Position numbers and translations under genes: made by a program
The notes under the pieces: generated by a model
Told to the model about the DNA's origin: nothing
Seen by the model: the letters and a program-made list of their open reading frames with translations, nothing else
Database searches by the model: none
Origin: Bicyclus anynana
Lineage: Eukaryota; Arthropoda; Insecta; Lepidoptera; Nymphalidae
Reading direction: 5' to 3'
Assembly: GCF_947172395.1 (NCBI RefSeq)
Contig: NC_069108.1
Coordinates: forward strand, 4,255,501 to 4,319,500
Length of the DNA: 64,000 nucleotides
Part shown: in pieces, positions 32,576-44,120 of the stretch
Position numbering within the stretch: the first letter of the stretch is position 1
Layout of the letters: the number at the start of each line of letters is the position of its first letter

Positions 32576-34450
32576 GTACTAAAAAGAGATCTACATTTCT
32601 AGCATTTGTTTTTATAGTTTTTTATCAGGAATCCACAAACATAAGTGCATGCTTTTACAGGCTGCCTATTTTTTTAATAATGTTTTAAAATTATTGATAG
32701 TTACATCATTGTTGTTAATCTCACAATTGCCAGTCCTTATGTCAAAACCCGCAGTATTCTTCTCTCGGGCCCGTAAGGGTCCGGGGGGAGACGTGACCAA
32801 AGTTTAACTTTCTGCACGTGGCCTTTCTGCTCAAAGCGTTAAGCCGCTACGCTACATTCATTGGATTACTTCCGGATGGGAGTGTTTTTATTTTTCCTTT
32901 ATTTATTATATTTAACTTTAAACTGGCGTAATTTAGTGCTTCTTTGTTATCTTTATATTCTTTGAACTGATTGAACATATGCATATTTGTTCGTTCTTCA
33001 GTACTAAAAAGAGATCTACATTTGTAGCATTTGTTTTTATAGTTTTATATCAAAAATACACAAACATAAGCGCATGCTTGCGATTCGGCACTTTGCTCTA
33101 ACACTTGAATATCATTGAGTGACCACACTTAAGTTGATGCAAAAGCATCTTCAATGTGGAAACTTATAAGCTGCCTATTTTGTAATAATATTTTAAAATT
33201 ATCGATAATTACAACTCGAGAATCCCTCACACAAAAATGCCTGCCGTAAAAATGTACAGGCTCTTTGGGTTGGCCTGAGGCCTAGGAAGTGTTCTACCAG
33301 TAGCTTATGCTAGGAAGAAATTGGAGTTTGGCGCCTTCACTTAATTAGACCCGCTTGTGGGAAGCCCGCCGAAGGCGGAAGTAACAAGCTTTCTCATCTG
33401 GTGATCTTCTGTGGTAGGGGGGCTAAGCCCCGGATGGCCGTGGTTTGCTGAGTCAGTCCTGATGATGGCCTTCTCAGCCTTGGCCTTTGCTGCGTTGCGG
33501 ACGAACCTCAGAGCTCTGGTCAGTCGACGGAGAGCTACATACCACCTCCTGCGCAGGTGTTTCTTCGTGCTGAGACTGGTAATGTATAATAACAACATTG
33601 TTCTCAATATTACAATTGCCAGTCCTTATATGAGCCAAACTACTTAGCATTGTGGTTTTTAAGCCTGCAAAAAATTACCAGTAGTGGGGTTGCAGTTTGA
33701 GCCACAGTTTCCACGAATGCACCCAAATAAATTTTCCAAAGGGCCCTGTTGGAATCGCCGAGTTGCAAGACTTTTTATTGATTAATTTTTAGCCAAAAAC
33801 GGCCCAAACTCTCCCATAACATTATTATTCCATTTAAAGTCCACTGCCATCTTACGAAATAAACGAAGGTGGCGTGTACTTTTTTAGCGAAAGTCTGGCC
33901 GCTTAGAGATTGCGTTTCTGGCAGGTCGTGATCAACTGGGCGATGTAAGTTCTTTAGAAGAGGTGTTACCCCTCGTATCGGAAACTGGTACACCAAGAAG
34001 AGAAGTCTATCGTAGAAAACATAACTGGCCTCGTCAGTTTTGGAGAACTCTGACATCCATAATAGATGATTCATGAGCGAGTCCTCACTCTTGGTCATGG
34101 TTTGATGCGGGACATGTTTTCTGTTGCTACCTGATAGAGCCTCATCTCTGGGCTTTCTTCTTCTTCGTCGTTACACTCATGTTATGGTCGTCATTTATCC
34201 TTTGGAGCTAATGGTCGATCATAAGTAAGGCTAAGGTCCAGGACGATTAATTCTATTAATAAAATATCTAGTGATACACACAGATCTAACAGAACAGCCT
34301 GTATAAATATTTTAGTACATTATATTATAAATCCTGCTAGCCACCTGCAGGTTTATTCACTATCCTTGACGTATGGACTTGACTTATACAAAATTGAGAT
34401 TCTTTGTAATAATTTCATCCTGGTCCTTACTAGTGGATATCTCAGTAAAT
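32576..34450 (-). mobile_element. LINE-derived block, third repeat unit
   Basis: Direct continuation, across the piggyBac insertion, of the unit broken at 27748. It repeats the marks of unit 2: TAGATCTCTTTTTAGTACTT, the unidentified frames (33341-33607 and 33775-34098, both close to 24040-24955), and the first part of the tract that leads to the LINE linker. It ends near 34450, where an AT-rich region starts. Confidence 0.6.
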
Positions 34451-34675
34451 AAATGACATTTTGTTAATTGATTTGATGTTTATTTTAATAGGTTGATAGT
34501 AAATATCTAAATAGCGAATAGGCCAGCTGGAAAGTAAAGCGTTAGAAATTCACTTATCTTAATGTAGCTGTTGTGCTTTTTTAATTTTATATGCTACATC
34601 ACATTCACATATAACAAAATCGGAATTAATTATTTAACATGATCTTCTATTAAAGAGTTTCCTTATTAAACTATA
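34451..34675. other. AT-rich spacer
   Basis: No feature seen between the LINE block and the mariner-like MITE. Confidence 0.4.
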
Positions 34676-35058
34676 CAGGAAGAAAATTTTTTTAGTGCGG
34701 ATATTTTTATATTTTGTACATAAACAAAATTTAATGATCACGTATTTTTTCTTTTTTTCTTTAACTCAAAAATAACAAAATTATCGTTAGCTAAAGTTAT
34801 TTACTTTTGAACAGAATTTTAGGGTCACCCTATTGTGCGTTTATTTTATTTTCGTTTGATACCTAAAGGACGTCACCAGATCACTTTTAAGCTGAATATA
34901 TCTTGTTTAGTAATAATATGTACACTATTTTGTTATTTTAGAGACATAAATTAAAAAAAAAATTACATAAAATGTATCGAACTGTTTGTAGATTTATATT
35001 CTATTAATGATACAGAACCACGAAAAAAAATATCCGCACTAAAGACCGAATCACCCTG
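34676..35058. mobile_element. mariner-like MITE with TA target duplication
   Basis: The ends are CAGG...TTAGTGCGGATATTTTT and AAAAATATCCGCACTAA...CCCTG; the inner 17 bp are perfect inverted repeats, and TA flanks both sides (34674-34675, 35059-35060). About 383 bp, AT-rich, non-coding. Confidence 0.75.
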
Positions 35059-35060
35059 TA

Positions 35061-35779
35061 TAAATATTCTGTTTAATATTTATTATGAGCTACACATTAA
35101 AACCATGTCATATTGCAGCGTGTACTTAGTTGTAATATAGAATTCTGGCAAATGTCTAGTCTGTATGGGTCAGGGGCAACAAATTCGTCATATACATTTT
35201 TTGTTTCATTTACTCTATTCTCTCAATTTAATTCAAATCACCATTCTCTCAATGAGATATACAAAGAGGATTGGTTATATCTGGATTTACTTCTTTCAAA
35301 TAGAAACTGTAACATTCACAATTAAATTTAGTGTAAACTCTTGCAGCTTAGTACTACTTAAACTAAATAAAAGAAACAATTAATATTCAATAAGAAAGAT
35401 AAAAAACCATCACGAATATCTTCGATATTTCGTTTTTCTAATTAAACCCTTCTCATGGCACAACCACGATGTAGATTCGATGATCGCGGGGTCAGGTACC
35501 TCAGTTCTCTAACTCCCTAAGCGATCCTACCGACTGCGCCAAAAATATATGGTCGCACCAAGAATCTCAAAGAAAACCCAAATTTGACTTATGATTTAAT
35601 TTATTAATAGAGACTACAGCTAAGTTACAGGTAGGTGGCTGTTTACTCCAAAGTTGGAAGTAAAAGTGTTGAAATAATTATTACAATGTTTTAATTCTTG
35701 CGAAAGAGTAGGTGACGTTCATATAAGGGAATGCGACCGAACAATGGCTGTCTCACGTACTCGCTGCAGGGTTGCCTCG
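35061..35779. other. unassigned DNA with a tRNA-like SINE scrap
   Basis: Mostly AT-rich. Near 35470-35550 the minus strand has TTGGCGCAGTCGGTAGGATC and CTGACCCCGCGATCATCGAA, a SINE head remnant with a poor B-box. Not a tRNA gene. Confidence 0.4.
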
Positions 35780-36172
35780 CGTAACAGAGTCAACATCTCC
35801 TGAGGATGCTCGATAGGATCTCAAACACCTTCGAGATTGCTGGTAGAGTTATAGGGCGATAACTCTCCGGCTTCGCTGGGTTTTTTCCTGGTTTATATAT
35901 CCCAGCTTCCAGGCGCTTGGAAAGTGGCCCGTTCTCAAGATACTATTGCAGAGTCGGGTCAGAGCGACTATGGCTTTTCGGGGTAGGTGACGGAAAGCGG
36001 CGTTTGTCACCTCGTCCGGAGCTCGTCCGCTCCGGGAGCCTTATTTGTTTTCAATTTTTTGATTATGGCTCTTGTTTGGCCTGGGGTGAAGAAGGCCGCC
36101 TCTTTTTCTTCCTTTGTGTCGCTGGTTTGTGACCTTTCAAGATACAGTTGCACCTTCTCTGTATTCTCCGGG
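35780..36172 (-). pseudogene. jockey-like LINE reverse transcriptase, N-terminal fragment
   Basis: Broken minus-strand frames read FFTPGQTRAIIKKLKTNKAP-GADEL, then RKAIVALTRLCNSILRTGHF-PSAWKLGYI and remnants of the PISLL region. This order (K-A-P-G-x-D ... FP-x-x-WK) is the start of the reverse-transcriptase domain of jockey-clade LINEs. Several stops and frameshifts. It abuts the small ORF at 36175-36423 directly. Confidence 0.7.
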
Positions 36173-36174
36173 TC

Positions 36175-36423
36175 TTAATGGCTTAAAGTATTCTGCAATT
36201 CCTTCAGCAATCGTTGTTCTAATGCAGCCCCCATCCACCACAGCATTGCAAAAACAACAATGGACGCCAAGATCCCGATGATAATTCCAATCAGCCATTG
36301 AAATTCTATGTGTTGGGATTGAATCACGTCTTGTAATCTTGATGTAATTTCGCCCAGGTCTGTGTTGGCGTTGTTCTGGACCATGAAAATTTGGTCGGTG
36401 CTGCGGCTGGTTGTGGAACCCAT
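36175..36423 (-). CDS. small putative N-myristoylated, single-pass membrane protein
   Basis: 82 residues beginning MGSTTSRSTDQ, which fits an N-myristoylation signal (Gly2, Ser/Thr6). A hydrophobic segment, LIGIIIGILASIVVFAMLWW (about residues 44-63), can span a membrane, followed by a charged tail. A pyrimidine-rich acceptor ending CTGCAG lies about 10 bases before the ATG, so an upstream exon is likely. I do not recognise the family. Small acylated membrane proteins occur in insect viruses and in some mobile elements, so a captured or virus-derived ORF is possible. No neighbour confirms this. Confidence 0.35.
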   Translation of the reverse strand: MGSTTSRSTDQIFMVQNNANTDLGEITSRLQDVIQSQHIEFQWLIGIIIGILASIVVFAMLWWMGAALEQRLLKELQNTLSH

Positions 36424-36499
36424 TGCTGACTGTCTGCAGGTATAAGAATGAATGAATTAATGAATGAAAGAATGCTTGGGAAGTGCGTTTTCTGTTGAA

Positions 36500-36930
36500 C
36501 AATCTAATTTATATATCCATGAATCGTACAAGGAGAAGGTGAGATGCGCCCTGACCGTGTAATCTTTGGTTGATTGTTCCATATTACCTTCATCTTATCA
36601 CAGGAACTTGGGTTTATATGTTTGTTGGTTAAATCTGTGGTCCTCGCACGTCCTCCTGCACCATCAGTAGCATAAGCCTGTTCAGTGAAAGCCCATTGAG
36701 CACGCTGATTTCCAATGATCAAGTCCTTCTTCTGAAAATTATTACAGAAGCATTTTAACAAATAAATATGATATATCTTGTTGTTATTAATCATATAATA
36801 AAAAATATTTTCAGCGTCTTCATTACTATTACGAAGGCATTCTCTGCGTGTATTAGATATTAATGAATTTATTGCAGTATTATAATGGGTGATTTTATAA
36901 GCGTAGTTTTTTTCAAAATCGAATAAAACA
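36500..36930 (-). other. unidentified minus-strand coding-like stretch
   Basis: A 143-codon minus frame. Its downstream half includes GNQRAQWAFTEQAYATDG and DKMKVIWNNQPKITRSGR, which looks more protein-like than random but matches no family I know. Its upstream half overlaps the 3' tail of the mariner-type fragment and is likely chance. Confidence 0.3.
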
Positions 36931-36936
36931 CTCAAT

Positions 36937-37251
36937 TTGCATCATATATTTAAAATTTTTATTGAAATTTTTAACTTGGCCTTTGCCATTTACATTTTAA
37001 AGATAACTTCATCTAAATGTTGTCTGCGGCTCCGATTCGGAAGGTCCAATTTTGCGTCACTGTTTCGAGCATTTCGGCCTGTATCTCACGAATTACGCGT
37101 GTTATGTTATCTTGTAAGGCTTCAATCGTGTTTGGTTTGTCCACATACACGAAAGACTTTACATAACCCCACAAGAGATAATCCAAAGGGGTCAAATGAT
37201 CTTGGCGGCCTATTCACAGGGCCGTCGGGTGTTGTGTACACGCAAATCTGA
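36937..37251 (-). pseudogene. mariner-type DDE transposase, C-terminal fragment
   Basis: Minus-strand frame 37013-37195 reads TPLDYLLWGYVKSFVYVDKP, IEALQDNITRVIREIQAEML and TQNWTFRI, the C-terminal pattern of a mariner-like group whose usual motif is D-L-T-P-L-D-F-F-L-W-G-Y. The Asp in TPLD is the third catalytic acid of this family. The N-terminal two thirds are missing. Confidence 0.7.
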
Positions 37252-37259
37252 AACGGCTG

Positions 37260-40200
37260 GATCGCGTGGCGTGTGTTATATTTACAGGTAATTGTGTCTT
37301 CGGTTGCTTTACGTACGCTTTGTCTGCCACCAACTAATTCCCGACGATGGTCACGTATTTCCTAGACTTGATATAGGTCGAGCTGCACAGCATGTCTTTT
37401 AAGTCGCATAGCAAACATTAAACAAGTCTTCACAAATTGATAAATTATTCTTCAATTAAACTATCTACTTTTTAAAAAAGTGCCTTTTGGTGCTTTGTTT
37501 ACTAAATCCTTAATAATCCTATATCCTATATGACACTTTTTAAAAGTATCCCAGTTTTCCTCAATAGTTAGTAGAGCGGCTTTAATATCCTTTTGTTATC
37601 CGGGTTAAGACCCGAGCACTTGGAGCACTTTATATTGCTTTGTATCTTTCGAAGTAACGTAGTCAAAATTACTACGCCTCGCATGACGTCGCCTAACTTT
37701 TCTTGTGGGAATACCTCTAACAACAATGTACTAGACTTCGCGCCATAAAAGAAGTCTCGCGGCTAAAACCTGAACTAAAATTGACAACGCCTTACACAAA
37801 TGACAATATGACCGTCATTACCAAATGACAATTGAGTGTCATTAAGACGTTAGCGTCGCGTCTTCAGGACTTGTTTCGTGGTGCTGAGTTTACATCAACA
37901 ATCCGAGAAACAGCAGTCAGCTGAAGGAGTGTATCAGTGAAGTGGCAGCAACTTCACCAACATTTACTGAAGCGAGTTTTCACTATTATCGTCGCTCGCG
38001 ATTAAAGGAGTGCCGTTATAGAGACGAGCCTCATTTCCTCCCATGCATTATTTCTCGCATTATTATCCCTGTATTAAGCTATATTCATGTTTAATATATC
38101 AGGATATTGTTTAACAACCTCAATTAACTTTTCGTCTGACGTTAATGACTAAGATTTGCAAAAATAAACTAAAAGAAACAAACAAAATTCAAGGCTGCAA
38201 GTCACGTCACATCACAGATCATAGAGAAATAGTCGCTTGCCAAAAATTCTCTGTAATCTGATATCGCGTGCTTGTAAAGAACTGGGCCGATTTTAAAAAT
38301 TCTTTCATTAGTGGAAAGCTACAATATTTCCGAGTAACGGAGACACATTTTATCCCGTATTCATACGGAAACGGGTTCCTGTATGCAAAAAGTCAAATAA
38401 ATGGAGGGTGCAAAATTAAAAAATCATTTATTTCAAGTAAATAAGCAGTTCTGAAATGTCAAGGTATGTCATGATCCACCATTTTACTAACTTATCTAAA
38501 ACTAAGTCAACAATTATTGTATAGTGCAGTTCAATACTCCAGGTACTATAATATTTATTAATTTAAATGAATTATTTTTTACTTAAACTAATCAGTTGTT
38601 AAAAATTATTCACAAAAAATCTTAGGTCTAAAAATTAATTAAGTACATAAATATAAAATGTACGACTGAGAATAATATTTATTAAGTTCAATTGAATAGT
38701 ACAAGTTAAATTATATTACAGTCAAACATTATAAAGTTATTTTAAAAGTAGGTTAATACACATTTTCAGTTTGTCATTATCAGCTAATAAGAAAATATTA
38801 CAATAGTAGGCTGTAGTTAAAAAAGGTCCATAAATTATAACAAAAAAGTATTAAGAAAAATAAAAAAATATATAAAAATAAAAACACTTGAGATTTTAAG
38901 ACTTGAAAACACAAAATGGTATGATAATCTTTTACAACTTGAGCCTCAATCGCGTAGCGTGCTTCGTCACGAGGTATCGGGTGTTAGATGTGTGTTTCTG
39001 GTCATATCAAATATCACGATTTGATTTAGCCCAACACGCGTCGGGTCACGTCGGGTGGCGTCGGGTGTCGGTAGTGTGTTTCCCGCTTAATAGATACAGG
39101 TAATTGTGTCTTCGGTTGCTTTACGTACGCTTTGTCTGCCACCAACTAATTCCCGACGATGGTCACGTATTTCCTAGACTTGACCCAGGTCGAGCTGCAC
39201 AGCATGTCTTAAGTCGCATTGCAAACATTAAACAAGTCTTCACAAATTGATAAATTATTCTTCATTTAAAATACCTACTTTTTAAAAAAGTGCCTTTTGG
39301 TGCATTTTTTACTCCTATATCCTAAATGACGCTTTTTAAAAGTATCCCAGTTTTCTTCAATAGATTGGATCCTTTTGTTATCCGGGTTAAGACCCGAGCA
39401 CTTGAAGCACTTTATATTGCTTTGTGTCTTTCGAAACATCGTAGTCAAAATTACTACGCCTCGCATGACGTCGCCTAACTTTTCTTGTGAGAATACCTCA
39501 AAAACAAGGTACTAGATTTCGCGACATTAAAAGGATCTCAATTATCTTCAATGGTTTTTAGTGCAGCTTCAATATCCTTTTATCCGGGTTAAGACGAGCA
39601 CTTGCAGCACTTCAAATTCCTTTTTTGTCTTTCGAAGTAACAGATTTCACTACGATACTATTTTTATTACATATTGAATGTAAATCATAGTAAAACGTGT
39701 TTTTTAATAATTATTATTCTTATTAACTAACCGGTTGTTTTCATTTGCTTCGTAATTTCCTCCCATGCATTATTTTTTGCATTATTATCCCTGTATTGAG
39801 CTAAATGCATGTTAAATATAACAGGATATTGTTTAACAAGCTCAATTTACTTTTTGTCTGGCATTTTTGACTAAGTTTTGCAAAAAAAAACCAAGAAACT
39901 ATAATTTTGTAATTAAACACTGGTTATTAAGTATAAGTAATATAACATTATTTATTAATTATTACTTATTGATTATTTAATATTATTACCTAAACACAAG
40001 ACCACAATCGAACCGGTTACAATTTGCACGTGGTAATTCCCCCCTCAAGTGACAGTCGCTGTCACCTGTCATTATGATATTGCAGACAACATAATATCTT
40101 TTATGTTACCATTCTTAGAGAAACAAACACAATTCAAGACTGATCGTCATGTCACATCACAGATCATAGAGAAATATTCGCTTGCCGAAAATTCTCTGTT

Positions 40201-41350
40201 ATTTGATATCGCGTGTTGTCTAAGGACACACTGCGTGACATTGGTCGGGTGGTGTGTGTACCCCCACTACCGGTAAAGGTGGGTACAGATTGGTGCAATG
40301 CAACATGTAATGCAACATGCAATGCAAGAATTTGACGTCCACATTGCTGCAATGTATCACGAATGCTCGTGGTTTGGACGCCTCGCGCGCACGAACTGCG
40401 CCTGGGTCGCGCACACTCCGAGCGTTACAACTCGTGCGCGGTTCGATCCGAGATTTGTCGGTTTTTGGTACGAACACAAAGGAGCGCGCAGTGTGCGCAG
40501 GACTGAGGCGTGGACGGTTGTTCGTTTCGTTCGCATGCGCAACGATCATGGTGGTGAGGGCTAGTGTTTGTTACGAAATGCGGGAACAGATGTTCTCGAA
40601 TGATTCGTAGTCAATGCGCGTACCGCGCGCGCCACACGTCCAAGGCAGCAGGGAACATGCAATGTAAGGCAGAATATTACATTACATGTTGCATTGCACC
40701 AATCTGTACCCACCTTAACACGCAAATCTGTAATGATCGCTTGGCGTGCTTCGTCACAGGTATCGGGTGTTAGATGTGTGTTTCTGGTCATATCAAATAT
40801 CACGATTTGATTTAGCCCAACACGCGTCGGGTCACGTCGGGTGGCGTCGGGACTCGGTAGTGTGTTTCCCGCTTAATAGTTATACATACAGGCAAAAAGT
40901 CAAATAAATCGAGGGTGCCAAATTAAAAATTCATTTATTTCAAGTAAATAAGCAGTTCTGAAATGTCAAGGTATGTCATGATTCACCATTTTACTAACTT
41001 ATCTAAAACTAAGTAAACAATTATTGTATAGTGCAGTTCAATACTCCAGGTACTGTAATATTTATTAATTTAAATGAATTATTTTTTACTTAAACTAATC
41101 AGTTGTTAAAAATTATTCACAAAAAAATCTTAGATCTAAAAATTAATTAAGTACATAAATATAAAGTGTACGACTGAGAATAATATTTATTAAGTTCAAT
41201 TGAATAGTACAAGTTAAATTATATTACAGTCAAACATTATAAAGTTATTTTAAAAGTAGGTTAATACACATTTTCAGTTTGTCATTATCAGCTATTAAGA
41301 AAATATTACAATTAATTGTAATGGCTGTAGTTAAAAAAGGTCTGAAAATG
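37260..41350. repeat. large imperfect direct duplication containing MADF-like remnants
   Basis: Segments recur in the same order: 37283-37480 with 39095-39290 (TTCGGTTGCTTTACGTACGC), 37540-37690 with 39330-39480, 38000-38280 with 39740-40215, 38385-38830 with 40890-41345, and 38930-39092 with 40738-40880. So roughly 1.9-2.3 kb is duplicated head to tail. Both copies hold minus-strand remnants with LIEVVKQYPDILNMN or ELVKQYPVIFNMH followed by RDNNA.NNAWEE (38040-38160; 39740-39890), resembling the start of a MADF domain, so the unit may derive from a Harbinger element. Confidence 0.65.
40277..40715. mobile_element. PIF/Harbinger-like MITE, 439 bp, GC-rich core
   Basis: Perfect inverted termini of more than 30 bp (AGGTGGGTACAGATTGGTGC at the left and its complement at the right), flanked by TAA (40274-40276 and 40716-40718). 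The core is rich in CGCG and quite unlike the AT-rich surroundings. The overlapping frames on both strands are chance products of the CpG-rich core. Confidence 0.85.
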
Positions 41351-41424
41351 TAAAAACCAGGTAGATCGTAGATGGGGAATATATGTTCAGAGACGGCTCA
41401 TACGTTGAAAAAAACGACACTAGT

Positions 41425-41612
41425 TTATGCAAATTCTATCAAAAAGAAGAGATAAGGAATGTAACAGTAACCACCCATTTTACAATTGCTATTGACAAAC
41501 TCTCCTAATTGATAACAAGGGCATGTTTCGAAAATGTCAGGAGTCTGCCATTTAATAGTGTAAGGAATGCCACCAGTAATCTTGTGTAATAAGTCAGGGT
41601 CTAGCACACTAA
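41425..41612 (-). pseudogene. unidentified reading frame, downstream part (split by Harbinger element 1)
   Basis: Minus-strand frame VLDPDLLHKITGGIPYTIKW, ETCPCYQLGEFVNSNCKMGG, YCYIPYLFFLIEF then stop. It continues in frame from the segment at 44503-44698 if the Harbinger element and one target copy are removed. Text is protein-like but I do not recognise it. Confidence 0.35.
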
Positions 41613-41803
41613 CGGTACGTTCACACGGAGACACGATTTGCCTAATCTTATTTTCATCGGATCTGGAAAAACCGAATGTTGTATTCACACAGCACATCTT
41701 GTTTGGCCGTATCCGACGGCCTCGTATCGGGATCTCGTGTGAACTCACCATCCGGCTTTTATTAGCAAGAGCGCGCACAGTTCCTCACGTTGATTTGGAA
41801 GCG

Positions 41804-43866
41804 ATGGACGTGAACAGTCTTGCTATACTATACTGGTATTATCGCCGTCAGCGTCGTAGAAAAAGATTGTGGTTAAACCCAATAGTACAAAGAAGATCAA
41901 CAGTTGGTGCCTTTACAACTCTAATGCAGCAGTTAAGAAATGATCCACAAAAATTTTTTAACTACTTTAGAATGACTATACCTACATTTGATAATCTTTT
42001 GAAAAAAGTGGAAAAAGATTTGAAAAAGCGTGATACAAATATGAGGAAAAGCATTAGACCAGAAGAAAAATTAGCGATATGTATAAGGTAATATTGAAAT
42101 ACTGTATTTTATTATAATTAAATTTATTAAAAATATGATTAAGACATTATAGACAATCGCTTGGTAGGTACACAGTTTGAAGTTTCCCAACTACATATTA
42201 TGAAAGTCTGGTAAATCAGAAGCATTCGATTGAATACTTTGAGACTCTGGTGATGCTTGGTACTGCGATGTAAAATAGCCTTGTGATTGTGCCACATTTG
42301 GTTGATAGTTGTATGTTGATGAGTGTGCAGGAGACCATTCATTTCGGTTCTTTATATTTTGCAATAAATTTAAGACGCCTGATTGAAATTCTAATGTTTG
42401 ATTATCGTTTAGCGTTGCCAATGATGGAAGTAGACTTTTAAAGAAAAACAAATTACGGTCTTCTTTCATTTCTTCCTTCTTGTTGCATTCCATTTGATAA
42501 TCTATAAACTCACTCATTTTCTTATCAAACACGTTTAAATTCTGCCTCGATGGTTTGCTTTTTTTTCTTTTTGAACCACCTACTAAATTTTCATTATCAA
42601 TTTCTTGTTGACTTTCATCTGTAGCATCTTGATTATTTGCGACATCTTCACCGAATAAATTGTCCTGAGCCATCGCACTGTCATGGGTAACATCTGATGT
42701 AACTGTAGCGGCTGTACTATCGTCTGCTGGGTTTGGTGTAACAATAGTTGCACTATCATGTGTGTCAGCTGGCGACACAATTTTTTTTAAGAACAACATT
42801 TGACGATGATAAACGTAGGCTCTCGGACATGTCGCAGACGATCCTGATTTTTTTGATTTCTTTTTCTCATTAATACTCCTCATCCAGCTGTCTCTAATAT
42901 TAGTCCACTTCTTTACGATCGATTTAGCTGAAAAATATAATTAAATTTACTTGCAGATATATGGCTTCTGGGTGTTCATACAAGGATTTACATTACGCCT
43001 ACCGAGTCGGAGTGTCTACGATCAGTAACATTATTAAGGAAGTAACGAATGCTATTTGGAACAATTTGCATGGGGAGTTTATGACATTACCCAACACAAT
43101 ATCTGACTGGGAATATATCGCCAATGGATTTAATACTAGAGCAAACTTTCCCCATTGCATTGGTGCAGTGGACGGTAAACATATTAGGATAAAAAAGCCA
43201 AACAACAGTGGTTCCATGTTTATGAATTACAAAGATTTCTTTTCCATCGTATTATTAGCAGTGGTTGATTCATATTATAAATTTACATACATCTGTGTGG
43301 GCTCGTATGGAAAAGAATGCGATTCGACAATATTCAAGGAGTGTACTTTTTGGAAAAAACTAATAGATGGTGATTTGCAATTACCGGCAGCATGTCCACT
43401 GACAAACGATTCCGATTTATCGATTCCGTTTGTAGTAATAGGCGATGAAGGTTTTGGCTTGCATCAACATTTGATGAGACCTTACGGCGGAAACCATTTG
43501 GATAGAAACAAAAGAATATATAACTACAGATTAACCAGAGCTCGACGCTATGTTGAGTGCGCCTTTGGGATATTAGCTAACAAGTGGCGAATATTTCATC
43601 GTCCACTGGATGTTGATACCAGCACAGCAATATCGATTGTAAAGGCTTGCACTGTACTTCATAATTTTATAATAGATATGGAAGGTGTACAGTCGAACAT
43701 AGAAACAACAAGCAATGTATCATCAGTGGTTAACGTGTTCACAGATGCACCCAATGAACAAAATAGTACACGAGGTGGACGATGTGCTAATGTTATACGA
43801 TCTGAATTCACAAATTATTTTATTTCTACAGCAGGAGCTGTGCCTTGGCAAGACGAATCAATCTAA
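41804..43866 (+). CDS. PIF/Harbinger transposase, element 1
   Basis: Exons 41804-42087 and 42957-43866 join at ATA-AG/A with GT...AG borders, giving 397 residues without stops. The DDE_Tnp_4 core is complete: GAVDGKHIRIKKP (first Asp), VVIGDEGFGLHQHLMRPY (second Asp) and RRYVECAFGILANKWRIF (Glu), with the family's helix-turn-helix-like region before it (KDLHYAYRVGVSTISNII). The upstream in-frame extension before 41804 is in the terminal repeat and is not used. In this superfamily the transposase needs the Myb/MADF-like partner for nuclear entry and end binding. The antisense partner gene lies in its intron. Confidence 0.9.
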
Positions 43867-44120
43867 CGTTAATTTTGTAACACACTGCTAATGTACAAAT
43901 ACTTAACCTGTTTACTTTAAAAAATTACAAACTTACCATAATCCTGCCTGTTTTTCTCCTCCATTTCTTCAAAATCTTCATTTAAATTTATACATATTTC
44001 TCGCCAGCCAGCAGTTCTCAAGTTTTTATCCTTGTATATTTCGAGAGTTTTGTCCCATAAAACTGGCCGATTTTGGACAAGAGAAATTAAATTTTCAACG
44101 TTTATATTTTTCGTCGTCAT
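42191..44120 (-). CDS. MADF-BESS accessory DNA-binding protein, element 1
   Basis: Exons 43937-44120 and 42191-42927 join with GTAAGT/CAG borders and a fitting phase, giving 306 residues. Exon 1 and the start of exon 2 form a MADF domain (ENLISLVQNRPVLWDKTLEI, GWREICINL, then KKWTNIRDSWMR and YVYHRQMLFLKK). The middle is acidic and Asn/Asp/Thr-rich, with a basic SKRKKSKPSRQ patch. Near the C-terminus, FFFKSLLPSLATLNDNQTLE and FQSGVLNLLQNI form a BESS-type motif. Its long intron contains the entire transposase exon 2. It is the second protein expected of an autonomous PIF/Harbinger element. Confidence 0.85.

Noticed and set aside
40298..40610. Five overlapping frames in the CpG-rich MITE core
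   Set aside because: High GC removes stops on all frames; the segment is bounded by MITE termini and has no motif.
41567..41803. Upstream extension of the Harbinger 1 transposase frame
   Set aside because: It runs through the terminal inverted repeat and into flanking DNA; ATG at 41804 matches the start seen in element 2.
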